From positions 434,001 to 498,000 of the forward strand of contig JAEWGT010000017.1 in NCBI GenBank assembly GCA_023388175.1: a stretch of 64,000 bases of DNA, written 5' to 3'. Every line of letters starts with the position of its first letter. Within the stretch, counting starts at the first letter, position 1. Shown in pieces: positions 8,178 to 17,095 of this stretch. The notes beneath the pieces are model-generated. The model had not been told where the DNA came from. It made no database searches and saw only the letters and a program-made list of their open reading frames with translations. The stretch comes from Pseudomonadota bacterium. Its GTDB lineage: Bacteria > Pseudomonadota > Alphaproteobacteria > Rhizobiales > Devosiaceae. Both the position numbers and the translations under genes were made by a program.

Positions 8178-9691
8178 GCCGCCACCTCCGCGCCATGCAC
8201 ACCGCCCATCAGCAGTCCGATTTCATCCACGCTGAAATCCTTCACCGGCCGGGCCGCGCTCAGCCGCCCCATATTGATCACGGCGAGGCTGTCGGCGAGA
8301 GCCCGCAATTCATCGAGGTCTTGACTGATCACCACGATGGCCGAACCCGCCGCTGCCAGATCGACCAGCGCCTGGTGGATAGCCGCCGCCGCGCCCGCAT
8401 CCACGCCCCAGGTCGGCTGGCTCACCACCAGCACGCTTGGCTTCTGCAGGATTTCGCGCCCCATGATGTATTTCTGCAGATTGCCGCCCGACAGCGAGCC
8501 CGCCGTCGAGGCCGGCCCCAGCGCCTTGACCGCGAAATCGGCGATCACCTTGCCGGTATAGGTCTTGGCCGCACCCGAATTGATCAGCCCGAGCACCACC
8601 ATGCCCAGCCGGTCGCGGGCCGTCAGCACCGAATTGTCGGCCAGCGTAAAATCGCCCACCGCCGCGTGACCGTTGCGTTCCTCCGGCACGGCACACAGAC
8701 CCTGCCGCCGCCGCTCGGTCGTCGTCATCGTACCGATCCCCAGCCCGTCAATGGTGATGGCGTCGCGGTCGTCACCGCGGATTTCCCCGCTGAGCGCATC
8801 GAGCAACGCGTTCTGACCATTGCCCGCCACGCCGGCAATGCCGAGGATTTCACCTGCCCGTACCGTGAAGGTGACATTATCGACCGGAACGTCAAAATGG
8901 CCGGTCTTCAACGTTGACAACCTGTTAACGACAAGCTTCGGACCGCCAAGGCTGCGACTGTCGTCCTTGACGATATCCTTCAGGTTCGTGCCGATCATTT
9001 TCTCGGCCATCGAGCGGCTGGTTTCCTGTTTCGGGTCGCAGGTATCCACCAGCTTGCCGCCGCGGAGGATCGTCGCCGTATCGCATAGAGCTTTGATTTC
9101 ATGGAGCTTATGCGAGATGTAGAGGATCGAGCATCCCTCCGCCGCCAGCTTGCGCAGTACGGTGAACAATTGCTCCACCTCCTGCGGCGTCAGCACCGAG
9201 GTCGGCTCGTCCATGATCAGCAATTGCGGATTGAGCAGCAAAGCCCGAACGATTTCAATACGTTGGCGCTCACCCACCGAAAGCGTGGCCACCGTCCGAT
9301 GCGGGTCCAGTGCCAGCCCATAGGTCGCCATGACCTCCCGTATCCGCGCTTCCAGCTCCCGAGACGGGATCTTCGCATCCATGCCCAGCGCGATATTCTC
9401 CAGCACGGTCAGGGCTTCAAACAGCGAAAAGTGCTGGAAAACCATGCCGATACCGAGTTTTCGCGCGGCCTTTGGATTGGGCACGGTCACCGCTTCGCCA
9501 TTCCAGCGGATCTCCCCCGTATCGGGCTGCATGATCCCGTAGATCATCTTCACAAGAGTGGATTTTCCAGCGCCGTTTTCACCAAGCAGAGCGTGGATTT
9601 CGCCCGGCTTGACCGAGAACGAAACATTGTCGTTCGCCAGAACCCCTGGAAATTGCTTGGTAATTCCGTTCAGCTCAAGCCGATTGGGCAT
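8174..9691 (-). CDS. Double-domain ABC transporter ATPase (nucleoside/sugar type)
   Basis: Cytoplasmic energising subunit of 505 residues made of two fused nucleotide-binding domains. The first has a normal Walker A (GENGAGKST), signature LSVGERQR and Walker B LLIMDEPTSVL. The second has a divergent Walker A-like GVAGNGQNALL and signature LSGGNLQK, as usual for this class, where one site is degenerate. I chose the ATG at 9691, where the family-like sequence MPNRLELNGITKQFPG begins. An upstream in-frame ATG at 9799 lies within xdhC. The gene begins 1 base after the xdhC stop, tying the importer physically to the xanthine dehydrogenase genes. Confidence 0.9.
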   Translation of the reverse strand: MPNRLELNGITKQFPGVLANDNVSFSVKPGEIHALLGENGAGKSTLVKMIYGIMQPDTGEIRWNGEAVTVPNPKAARKLGIGMVFQHFSLFEALTVLENIALGMDAKIPSRELEARIREVMATYGLALDPHRTVATLSVGERQRIEIVRALLLNPQLLIMDEPTSVLTPQEVEQLFTVLRKLAAEGCSILYISHKLHEIKALCDTATILRGGKLVDTCDPKQETSRSMAEKMIGTNLKDIVKDDSRSLGGPKLVVNRLSTLKTGHFDVPVDNVTFTVRAGEILGIAGVAGNGQNALLDALSGEIRGDDRDAITIDGLGIGTMTTTERRRQGLCAVPEERNGHAAVGDFTLADNSVLTARDRLGMVVLGLINSGAAKTYTGKVIADFAVKALGPASTAGSLSGGNLQKYIMGREILQKPSVLVVSQPTWGVDAGAAAAIHQALVDLAAAGSAIVVISQDLDELRALADSLAVINMGRLSAARPVKDFSVDEIGLLMGGVHGAEVAA

Positions 9692-9692
9692 A

Positions 9693-10553
9693 TCAGAATC
9701 CACTCGCCACCCCCATTTCGCTGGGGGTGCGCAAAGACCTGACAGACGCTTCCCGTTCCCCAATGTGGACCATAACTTCAGCAGCCGCCAGTGCCGCAAT
9801 CACCGATGGCCGTTTATCCCCAAGCCCTTGTGCGCCAATCGGTAAAATCAGCTTGTCCAGCAGCGCGGGGTTCCCCCCTTGCTCGATGAACCAGCTCGCA
9901 AATTTCGCCCGCTTGGTTTTCGATCCCACCATCCCGACATAGGACGAGTCAGGGCGGGCTAAAGCCTCGTTGGCAATGAGAAAATCCAGCGCGTGATCAT
10001 GCGTTACGATAACGAATGCACTGCCTTGCGGCGCGGCGCGAACCACGGCTTCGGGCATGGCGACGCGGCGGTTTGCAATGCCGGGCTCAAGCATATGCAG
10101 CTCATCCTGCCTTGTGTCGATCACCTCGACCCGTACGGGCAGCAGCGCGAGGATTTGCGCAAGGACCCGACCAACATGCCCGGCACCGAAAATATAGACA
10201 TGCGAAGCATTTGCCGCTTCGGCAGCCACCCGGCGGGCAAACTCGTCGCGCAATAGGTCATCGGCAAAACGCAGCGCGACGCCGACCCTGCCACCGCAGC
10301 ATTGCCCGATTTCAGGGCCCAGCGGAACATCCATGACGTCTTCTGCCCGGCCTTCGGCGATCAAGCGACGGGCATGGTCGATGACCATATATTCGAGCGC
10401 GCCGCCGCCTATGGTGCCGAAAATGGCCTCCTGGCCTACCAACATGAACGTACCCTGCTCGCGCGGTGATGAGCCCCGCACCGAAGTCAGTTCGCACGCA
10501 ATCGCGTTGGGATTTGAGGCGAAAAAGGCTTCAAGTGCGGCTGATGGCGTCAT
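9693..10553 (-). CDS. xdhC: Xanthine dehydrogenase accessory protein XdhC
   Basis: Chaperone that binds the molybdenum cofactor, supports its sulfuration and inserts it into XdhB. The 286-residue protein has the XdhC/CoxI N-terminal stretch (TSVRGSSPREQGTFML) with Cys residues in EIGQCCGGRVGVALRF. A Rossmann-type XdhC C-terminal domain begins at VYIFGAGHVGRVLAQIL and ends with GMVGSKTKRAKF and GLGDKRPSVIAALAAAEVM. It starts one base after the xdhB stop and ends one base before the ABC ATPase start, so it is certainly part of the same operon. Confidence 0.95.
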   Translation of the reverse strand: MTPSAALEAFFASNPNAIACELTSVRGSSPREQGTFMLVGQEAIFGTIGGGALEYMVIDHARRLIAEGRAEDVMDVPLGPEIGQCCGGRVGVALRFADDLLRDEFARRVAAEAANASHVYIFGAGHVGRVLAQILALLPVRVEVIDTRQDELHMLEPGIANRRVAMPEAVVRAAPQGSAFVIVTHDHALDFLIANEALARPDSSYVGMVGSKTKRAKFASWFIEQGGNPALLDKLILPIGAQGLGDKRPSVIAALAAAEVMVHIGEREASVRSLRTPSEMGVASGF

Positions 10554-10554
10554 G

Positions 10555-12888
10555 TCAGGATGCCCGCGCCTCCCGCTTCATCCGCTCCACCCCCATGAGC
10601 ACCCGCTCGGGCGTCACCGGCGTGTCGAGCCGCGGCGCGTATTGGTAATCGGCAACACTCGCCACCGCCATGCCCAGCGCCTCGACCACGCTGATTGCCA
10701 GCATGAAAGGAGGCTCGCCCACAGCCTTCGAGCGCCCGATAGTGGGCTCGCGATTGACCGACCATTCGGCCAGTTGCACGTTGAAAACCGGCGGAACATC
10801 GGAGGCAAGCGGGATTTTATAGGTCGATGGCGCATGGGTGCGGAGTTGCCCCTTCGCGTCCCACACCAGTTCCTCGGTGGTGAGCCAGCCCATGCCCTGG
10901 ATGAACCCGCCTTCGACCTGGCCAATATCGATTGCCGGGTTCAGCGACTTGCCGACATCGTGCAGGATATCGACACGATCGACGGTATATTCACCGGTCA
11001 ACGTGTCGATGGTCACTTCGCTGACCGACGCGCCATAGGCAAAATAATAGAACGGATGCCCGCGGCCAGTCGCCCGGTCCCAGTGAATTTTCGGCGTCTT
11101 GTAGAAACCGGCGGCCGAAAGCTGGACACGGTTGAGATAGGCCGAGGCGCACAATTCGGCGAAAGGCACGAATTTCCGGCCCACCTGCATGCCGCCCTGC
11201 ACCCAATGGCAATCGCCGGCATCGGCGTCGTAGAGTTTGGCCGCATGCGCTTCCAGCCGTCGCTTGATCTGCTCGCACGCATCCCACGCTGCCATGCCGT
11301 TGAGATCGGACCCCGACGACGCCGCCGTGGCCGATGTGTTGGGCACTTTGCCGGTCGATGTCGCCATGATCTTGATGGTGTCGAGATTGACCCCGAAGGC
11401 GTCCGCCACCACCTGCGCCACCTTGATATAAAGTCCCTGCCCCATTTCCGTGCCGCCATGGGAAAGATGGATCGACCCATCCTTATAGACATGCAACAAG
11501 GCGCCGGCCTGATTGTACCAGGTCGCCGTGAAGGAGATGCCGAATTTCACCGGCGTCAGCGCAATGCCCTTCTTGAGGATCGTGCTGGTGCGATTGAACT
11601 CCAGGATAGCCTTGCGCCGCGCCTGATAGTCCGAGGACGCCTCCAGCTCATCGACCACGCGATGAATGACATTGTCTTCCACCACCTGGTGATAGGGCGT
11701 CACATTATCGGTGTCGGTGCCATAGAAATTGGCCTTGCGGATATCGAGCGGGTCCTTGCCAAGCGCATAGGCGATGTCTTCGATCCAGCGCTCGGCACCC
11801 ATCATGCCCTGGGGTCCACCGAAGCCGCGAAAGGCCGTGTTGGAGACGGTATTGGTGTAAAGCGGCTCCGAGCGCGCCCGCACGGCGGGATACCAATAGG
11901 CATTGTCGCAATGGAACAGCGCGCGGTCGGAAACAGGGCCGGAGAGATCGGACGAGAACCCCGCGCGCGTGCCGTAAGCCGCGTCGACGGCAAGAATTTT
12001 TCCGCTCTCATCGTAGCCGACATCGTAATCGACCACGAAGTCATGCCGCTTGCCGGTAGCCTGCATATCGTCGTCACGGTCGGGACGGATCTTGCAGGCG
12101 CGGTTCCATTTCTTGGCCGCCACGGCGGCCACGGCCGCGAACAGATTGCCCTGCGTTTCCTTGCCACCGAATCCACCACCCATGCGGCGCACATTGATGG
12201 TCACCGCATTGTGGCGAATGCCCAGCACCTGCGCCACCATGAGCTGGACTTCGCTTGGATGCTGGGTGGAGGAATGGATGGTGATATCTTCATCCTCGCC
12301 GGGAATGGCGAAGGCGATCTGCCCTTCGAGATAGAAATGATCCTGTCCGCCAATGGTGATGGCGCCTTTGGCCCGGTTTGGCGCGGCAGCAAGTCCCGCC
12401 CCGACATCACCGCGTTCGAGCTTGAGCGGCTCGGTCACCAGCTTGCCGCCAGCCGCCTGCGCCGCCCGCACATCGGCAATCCAGTCGAGATCGCGGTACT
12501 CGATCTTTGCCAGCTGCGCAGCGCGCCGCGCCGCATCGCGCGTTTCGGCAATCACGGCGAAAACCGGCTGCCCCCAGAACTGCACCTTGCCCACGGCGAA
12601 GATCGGCTCGTCATGCTTGTGGCTGGGCGATACATCGTTCTCGCCCGGAATGTCATCGGCGGTGAGAACGCCGATCACGCCGGGCGCGGCTGTGACGGCA
12701 GAAAAATCGACCGACACGATCTCGGCATGCGCCTTGGCCGAAAGCCCGAGATAGGCGTGCATTGTGCCCACCGGCTCGACAATATCATCGATATATTCTG
12801 CCGTGCCCGTGACATGCTTTGGCCCGCTGTCATGGCGGGTATTGGTGTGGAGGACTGCGAGATTGATGGGGGATTGGTGCTTGTTCAT
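10555..12888 (-). CDS. xdhB: Xanthine dehydrogenase, molybdopterin-binding subunit
   Basis: Large catalytic subunit (777 residues) that hydroxylates hypoxanthine and xanthine to urate at the molybdenum centre; acts in the cytoplasm with XdhA. The Moco-binding motif RRMGGGFGGKETQ lies near residues 232-244. FRGFGGPQGM (about 355-364) and the C-terminal GEPPFMLAISVVEAL stretch, which carries the catalytic glutamate region, are present. Length and order match the two-subunit bacterial XDH. It is separated from xdhA by repeat block R2 and is followed closely by xdhC. Confidence 0.96.
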   Translation of the reverse strand: MNKHQSPINLAVLHTNTRHDSGPKHVTGTAEYIDDIVEPVGTMHAYLGLSAKAHAEIVSVDFSAVTAAPGVIGVLTADDIPGENDVSPSHKHDEPIFAVGKVQFWGQPVFAVIAETRDAARRAAQLAKIEYRDLDWIADVRAAQAAGGKLVTEPLKLERGDVGAGLAAAPNRAKGAITIGGQDHFYLEGQIAFAIPGEDEDITIHSSTQHPSEVQLMVAQVLGIRHNAVTINVRRMGGGFGGKETQGNLFAAVAAVAAKKWNRACKIRPDRDDDMQATGKRHDFVVDYDVGYDESGKILAVDAAYGTRAGFSSDLSGPVSDRALFHCDNAYWYPAVRARSEPLYTNTVSNTAFRGFGGPQGMMGAERWIEDIAYALGKDPLDIRKANFYGTDTDNVTPYHQVVEDNVIHRVVDELEASSDYQARRKAILEFNRTSTILKKGIALTPVKFGISFTATWYNQAGALLHVYKDGSIHLSHGGTEMGQGLYIKVAQVVADAFGVNLDTIKIMATSTGKVPNTSATAASSGSDLNGMAAWDACEQIKRRLEAHAAKLYDADAGDCHWVQGGMQVGRKFVPFAELCASAYLNRVQLSAAGFYKTPKIHWDRATGRGHPFYYFAYGASVSEVTIDTLTGEYTVDRVDILHDVGKSLNPAIDIGQVEGGFIQGMGWLTTEELVWDAKGQLRTHAPSTYKIPLASDVPPVFNVQLAEWSVNREPTIGRSKAVGEPPFMLAISVVEALGMAVASVADYQYAPRLDTPVTPERVLMGVERMKREARAS

Positions 12889-12906
12889 CCTGCCATCTCC
12901 GCTTTT

Positions 12907-13047
12907 CCCCTCTCCCCTTGCGGGAGAGGGTGGATCGGCCGCAGGCCGAGACGGGTGAGGGGTTTGCTGCCATAGGCACCGCGAGGGCTAGACGATCGCA
13001 GACCCCTCATCCGCCCTTCGGGCACCTTCTCCCGCAAGGGGAGAAGG
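12907..13047. repeat. Long inverted repeat R2 inside the xdhA-xdhB gap
   Basis: The left arm begins CCCCTCTCCCCTTGCGGGAG at 12907. The right arm ends TTCTCCCGCAAGGGGAGAAG at about 13047, giving imperfect arms of about 45-50 bp. Smaller internal palindromes, such as CGGCCGCAGGCCG, are nested in it. The CCTCATCCGCCCTTCGGGCA module is shared with R1. It occupies nearly the whole 181-bp gap between two subunit genes of one enzyme. Confidence 0.8.
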
Positions 13048-13069
13048 AAGAACTGAGGATGGGAAATCA

Positions 13070-14536
13070 TCACGCCACCTCCCGCTTGAGCCGTTCGCCC
13101 TGCCCCTGCGTTTCAAGGAAAAACCGCTTGAGCAGGTTTTGCGCCGTCAGCAAGCGATAGTCGGCCGAGGCCCGCATATCGCTGATCGGCTGATAATCCT
13201 CGCCAAAAGCAGCGATTGCCGCCTCAATGGTCTCCATGGTCCATGCCTTGCCCACGAGGGCCGCCTCCACCGCCTTGGCGCGCTTGGGCGTCGCCGCCAT
13301 GCCGCCAAAGGCGATGCGGGCCATGCCCACGGTACCGGCGTCGTTGACGAAGACCCGGAATGCCCCGCACAACGCAGAAATATCTTCCTCACGCCGCTTG
13401 GAAATCTTATAGGTGGCGAAATGCTCGCCCGCCGGCAGCAGCGGGATAGTGACGCTCTCGACGAACTCGCCCGGCTGGCGGTCCTGCTTGCCATAGGCCA
13501 GGAAATAATCCTCAAGCTTGATTTCCCGCCTGTGCTCGCCGCGCCGCAAATGCAGCCTGGCGCCCAGCGTAATAAGGGGCGGCGGCGTGTCGCCGATGGG
13601 CGAACCATTGGCGATATTGCCGCCGATCGTGCCCATATTGCGCACCTGTTCCCCGGCAAAGCGGTTCCAGAGCTCGCCCAGTTGCGGGAAATTGGCTGCA
13701 ATAACCGGCAGCGCCTCCGAATAGGTCACCCCGGCGTAGAAACGTACCTCGCTGTCATTGTCGGCAATGCGCTTCAACTCCTGCAAATGCCCGATGAAGA
13801 TCACCGGCCCGATGCGGCGCATGAACTTGGTGACCCAAAGGCCGACATCGGTCGACCCCGCCACGATCCGCGCCTCGGGATGGGCGGCATAGATTTCGGC
13901 AAAATCATCCACGCTCGCCGGAACTATGATCTGGGCCTCGCCCTCGCCGATCTCGATACGGCGGCCATCATTGATGGCCTTAATCCTGTCCTTCACTGCA
14001 ATGCGCTCAGCCCAGAGCGGGTCGCCCTGCGGCTGGCCATAGCTTGAAATCGCCTGCCCGGCGCGGATGATCGGTGCATAGCCGGTGCAGCGGCAGAGAT
14101 TGCCTTGCAAAGCCTTTTCGATGGCCGGACGTGACGGATTGGGATCGCGCATCCACAGCCCATAAAGGCTCATGACGAAGCCCGGCGTGCAGAAACCGCA
14201 TTGGCTGCCATGGTGATCAACCATGGCCTGCTGCACCGGGTGCAGCGCGCCATTCTCGCCCCGCAGGTGCTCGATGGTCACGACATGGGTGCCATGGAGA
14301 CTCCCGACAAACCGGATGCAGGCCGTCACCGAGTCATAGACGATCTCGTCGCCCATCAGCTTGCCGACCAGCACCGTGCAGGCCCCGCAATCGCCCTCGG
14401 CGCAGCCTTCCTTGGAGCCGCGCAACCGCCGGTCCAGCCGCAACCAGTCGAGAAGTGTCAAGTCCGGCGCGACATCGGTGAGGCTGATCTCCTCGCCGTT
14501 GAGCAGAAAGCGGATGGCATTGGCGACATCGACCAT
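13070..14536 (-). CDS. xdhA: Xanthine dehydrogenase, Fe-S/FAD subunit
   Basis: Small subunit (488 residues) carrying two [2Fe-2S] clusters and FAD, which moves electrons from the Mo site to NAD+. The plant-type ferredoxin domain has Cys45, Cys50, Cys53 (EGCAEGDCGAC) and Cys73. The second cluster uses Cys113, Cys116 (QCGFCTPGF) and Cys148, Cys150 (CRCTGY). The FAD domain follows, with VRNMGTIGGNIANGSPIGD near residues 300-318. It starts 3 bases after the uraH stop. All cluster ligands are present, so the enzyme should be functional. Confidence 0.96.
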   Translation of the reverse strand: MVDVANAIRFLLNGEEISLTDVAPDLTLLDWLRLDRRLRGSKEGCAEGDCGACTVLVGKLMGDEIVYDSVTACIRFVGSLHGTHVVTIEHLRGENGALHPVQQAMVDHHGSQCGFCTPGFVMSLYGLWMRDPNPSRPAIEKALQGNLCRCTGYAPIIRAGQAISSYGQPQGDPLWAERIAVKDRIKAINDGRRIEIGEGEAQIIVPASVDDFAEIYAAHPEARIVAGSTDVGLWVTKFMRRIGPVIFIGHLQELKRIADNDSEVRFYAGVTYSEALPVIAANFPQLGELWNRFAGEQVRNMGTIGGNIANGSPIGDTPPPLITLGARLHLRRGEHRREIKLEDYFLAYGKQDRQPGEFVESVTIPLLPAGEHFATYKISKRREEDISALCGAFRVFVNDAGTVGMARIAFGGMAATPKRAKAVEAALVGKAWTMETIEAAIAAFGEDYQPISDMRASADYRLLTAQNLLKRFFLETQGQGERLKREVA

Positions 14537-14539
14537 GCC

Positions 14540-14890
14540 TCAGCTCCCCCGATAGGTCGAATAGGCAAACGGGCTGACCAGCAGCGGCACGTGATAGTGC
14601 TTGTCCTCGGAAATGGTAAAGCGGATCGGCACGACATCGAGAAACGGCGTTTCGATTTCAACGCCGATGCGCTCGAAATATTGCCCGACATGGAAGCGGA
14701 TTTCATATTCACCATGCTGGAATTCCTCATCCAGCAGCGGCCGATCCACCCGTCCATCGTCATTGGTGTAACTGTCGAGCAGGTGATGGGTGTGATCGCC
14801 GTGTACGTAATGCAATTCCAGCCGCATGCCGCGCGCCGGCTTGCCGTGCATCGTATCAAGGACGTGCGTTGTCAGGCGACCGCCTGCCAT
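14540..14890 (-). CDS. uraH: 5-hydroxyisourate hydrolase (transthyretin-like)
   Basis: Hydrolyses 5-hydroxyisourate, the PuuD product, to OHCU. The 116-residue protein begins LTTHVLDTMHGKPA and ends with the diagnostic C-terminal tetrapeptide YRGS of HIU hydrolases, as opposed to true transthyretins. The start at 14890 has GGAGCAGCACA upstream as a ribosome-binding site. It is the promoter-proximal gene of the leftward purine run, 156 bp from divergent puuE. Confidence 0.95.
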   Translation of the reverse strand: MAGGRLTTHVLDTMHGKPARGMRLELHYVHGDHTHHLLDSYTNDDGRVDRPLLDEEFQHGEYEIRFHVGQYFERIGVEIETPFLDVVPIRFTISEDKHYHVPLLVSPFAYSTYRGS

Positions 14891-15046
14891 TGTGCTGCTC
14901 CGAATTCGTTCCCCTGAGGCGCAAGATTATCGCAACGGCACGGCGGCGCAATGCACATTTTTTACCAGATGGTCCATTTTTGTGCATCTTGTATGCAGAC
15001 ACCGCGCCGCTACACTTTCGACACCGCAATTTGACGAGACTCAGTG
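14891..15046. promoter_or_regulatory. Divergent uraH/puuE promoter region with RutR-like operator
   Basis: This 156-bp AT-richer intergenic stretch drives both halves of the purine locus. At 14961-14976 lies TTTACCAGATGGTCCA, which matches the known RutR consensus TTGACCANNTGGTCAA at 12 of 14 defined positions. A near-identical element occurs at 30729-30744, before the 5'-nucleotidase gene. The regulator itself is not in the window, so its identity is an inference from motif similarity. Confidence 0.6.
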
Positions 15047-16465
15047 ATGAACCGATATCCCCGCGACATGCACGGCTATGGAGCCAATCCGCCAGATGCC
15101 AATTGGCCCGGCGGCGCGCATGTGGCGGTGCAATTCGTGCTGAACTACGAAGAGGGCGGCGAAAACAATATCCTGCATGGGGACAGCGCGTCCGAAGCCT
15201 TTCTGGTCGACGTTCTCGGCGCCCAGCCCTGGCCAAACCAACGCCATGCCAATGTCGAGAGCATGTATGAATATGGCGCGCGCGCCGGGTTCTGGCGCTT
15301 GCACCGCCTGTTTACGCAAGCTGACCTGCCGGTCACCGTCTATGGCGTTGCCACTGCATTGATGCGCGCGCCGGCCCAACTCGCAGCCATGCAGGAGGCT
15401 GGCTGGGAGATTGCGTCCCATGGCCTCAAATGGGTGCAGCACAAGGACATGCCCGCAGCCGAGGAAAGCGCGCAGATTGCCGAGGCGGTGCGCCTGCACA
15501 CCATTGCCACCGGCGCCCGCCCTCTGGGCTGGTACACCGGCCGGTCCAGCCTCAACACCGTGGACCTCGTCGCCGATTATGGCGGCTTCGCCTATATTTC
15601 AGACACCTATGACGACGACCTGCCCTACTGGAAGGTGATCGGCAACAAGCCGCAACTCATCATTCCATATTCCCTGTCCACCAACGACATGCGGTTCGTC
15701 ACCGGGCCCGGCTTTGACAATGGCGAGGAATATTTCACCTTCCTCAAGGACAGTTTCGACTGTCTCTATGCCGAAGGGCAGGCCGGCGCGCCCAAAATGA
15801 TGTCCATCGGCCTCCATTGCCGCCTCGTCGGGCAGCCGGGCCGCTATCAGGGCCTGAAAAAGTTCGTCGACTATATCAAGACCTTTGACAAGGTCTGGGT
15901 GCCCACCCGCCTCGCCATTGCCGAGCACTGGGCAAAGCAACACCCCTATATTGCCCCCGAAGTAGTGCCCAGCCAGCTCGGCAAGGACGAGTTCGTTAAG
16001 CGCTATGGCTCGATCTTCGAGCATTCCGCCTGGATCGCCGAGCGGGCATGGGACGCAGAAATGGGCCCGGCCAATGACAATGCCATCGGCCTGCATTTCG
16101 CATTGCGCACTCAATTCCGCATGGCCAGCGAGGCAGAACGGCTTGAGGTTCTTCGCGCTCACCCCGACCTTGCGGGAAAGTTGGCGGCGGCCAAAAGGCT
16201 GACCGCAGACTCCACGGCCGAACAGGCTTCCGCCGGGCTCGATGCCCTGACCGATGGCGAGCGCGAAAAATTCACCGCGCTGAACACTGCCTATATCGAA
16301 AAGTTCGGCTTTCCATTCATCATCGCCGTGCGCGATCACACCAAGGCGTCGATCCTCGACAATTTCGAGCGCCGTCTTGCCAATGCTGTGGAAGAAGAAT
16401 TCGCCACCGCCTGCGCACAGGTCGAACGCATCGCCTTCGTCAGGCTCAAGGCCATTCTGCCTTAG
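15047..16465 (+). CDS. puuE: Allantoinase (PuuE) fused to OHCU decarboxylase (UraD)
   Basis: Bifunctional enzyme of 472 residues. The N-terminal part (about 1-310) is a cofactor-independent allantoinase of the polysaccharide-deacetylase fold, with FVLNYEEGGENNILHGD, GWEIASHGLKWVQHKDM and GLHCRLVGQPGRYQGL. The C-terminal part (about 315-470) is OHCU decarboxylase, with HPDLAGKLAAAKRLTADST and EKFGFPFIIAVRDHTKASIL. It would convert OHCU to S-allantoin and allantoin to allantoate in consecutive steps. I use the ATG at 15047; a GTG sits directly before it. No separate uraD is needed or seen nearby. Confidence 0.95.
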   Translation: MNRYPRDMHGYGANPPDANWPGGAHVAVQFVLNYEEGGENNILHGDSASEAFLVDVLGAQPWPNQRHANVESMYEYGARAGFWRLHRLFTQADLPVTVYGVATALMRAPAQLAAMQEAGWEIASHGLKWVQHKDMPAAEESAQIAEAVRLHTIATGARPLGWYTGRSSLNTVDLVADYGGFAYISDTYDDDLPYWKVIGNKPQLIIPYSLSTNDMRFVTGPGFDNGEEYFTFLKDSFDCLYAEGQAGAPKMMSIGLHCRLVGQPGRYQGLKKFVDYIKTFDKVWVPTRLAIAEHWAKQHPYIAPEVVPSQLGKDEFVKRYGSIFEHSAWIAERAWDAEMGPANDNAIGLHFALRTQFRMASEAERLEVLRAHPDLAGKLAAAKRLTADSTAEQASAGLDALTDGEREKFTALNTAYIEKFGFPFIIAVRDHTKASILDNFERRLANAVEEEFATACAQVERIAFVRLKAILP

Positions 16466-16602
16466 CCACTATCGGAACTGTCGCGGGCGGAAGTTTCGTC
16501 GCGCGACAGCCCGAACAGGAACGCCAGCACAGCCAGCCATGGCAGGTGATGCTGCATCCAGTTCGGCCGCGCTGAGCCGATATGCTGAGAAAGGCTGTTC
16601 AT
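16462..16602 (-). CDS. Possible small single-helix membrane protein
   Basis: A 46-codon frame (MNSLSQHIGSARPNWMQHH...) contains one short hydrophobic segment (LPWLAVLAFLFGL) and a polar Ser/Asp-rich tail. A second in-frame ATG at 16614 would add four residues. Its stop overlaps the puuE stop on the opposite strand. No good ribosome-binding site is visible and I recognise no family. It is listed because it fills most of the puuE-SRPBCC gap and has protein-like composition. Confidence 0.3.
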   Translation of the reverse strand: MNSLSQHIGSARPNWMQHHLPWLAVLAFLFGLSRDETSARDSSDSG

Positions 16603-16642
16603 GATGGCGATCATGAGCGCCGATCATTGAAATTTGGTAACC

Positions 16643-17095
16643 CTACCGCCCGCTTAACGCCGTCTCGATTGCCTCCAGCATGGAGCGCCAGGCCTCTGCG
16701 GTCTGTGCGATATAATCCGCCCATTCATCGCTCATCTCGTGGCTGGCGGCGACCACGCAACCGGCACCCTCGGGCATTATCTCGAGGGTCACCGTGGAAT
16801 TGTCCTCTTCTTCTTCCTCGGGGCTGACGAACCACGAAAAGACGATCCGCCCCGGACGCTCCAAAGCCCTGTAATAGCCCCAGGCCTCCGAACCCTCGCG
16901 GCTATCGGAAAACACGAACTTGCCGCCCACGACCGGATCGATCTCTACCCGCCTCAGGGCAATGGCGGGGTCCTTGCCCTGCAACTGCAGGCTCATACAT
17001 TGGCGCACCAGCTCAGGCTGTGTCCATGCCGCATAGACCTGCCCCGCCGAAAGCCGGGGAAAGGCATGCCGCGCCCGAGCCGTAACAGTGCTCAT
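16643..17095 (-). CDS. SRPBCC-domain protein (Aha1/START-like)
   Basis: A 150-residue single-domain protein of the SRPBCC ligand-binding superfamily, with RARHAFPRLSAGQVYAAWTQ at the start and MLEAIETALSG at the end. These proteins bind hydrophobic ligands, but no ligand can be assigned here. The ATG at 17095 overlaps the stop of the preceding SRPBCC gene by 4 bases, so the two are translationally coupled. An in-frame upstream ATG at 17176 lies within the neighbour and is not needed. Divergent from an ArsR regulator, the usual arrangement for this family. Confidence 0.8.
   Translation of the reverse strand: MSTVTARARHAFPRLSAGQVYAAWTQPELVRQCMSLQLQGKDPAIALRRVEIDPVVGGKFVFSDSREGSEAWGYYRALERPGRIVFSWFVSPEEEEEDNSTVTLEIMPEGAGCVVAASHEMSDEWADYIAQTAEAWRSMLEAIETALSGR

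Noticed and set aside
10333..12975. 880-codon open frame on the plus strand opposite xdhB and xdhC
   Set aside because: It is antisense to genes with full family motifs. Its translation is rich in His, Arg and Gly with no recognisable domain, the usual by-product of high-GC coding DNA.
14891..15046. Purine riboswitch before uraH or puuE
   Set aside because: The leader lacks the three-way-junction conserved loops of guanine-type aptamers. Control by a DNA-binding regulator fits the palindromic site better.
15047..16465. Polysaccharide or chitin deacetylase
   Set aside because: The N-terminal fold is shared, but the fused OHCU decarboxylase domain and the purine gene context identify it as PuuE.
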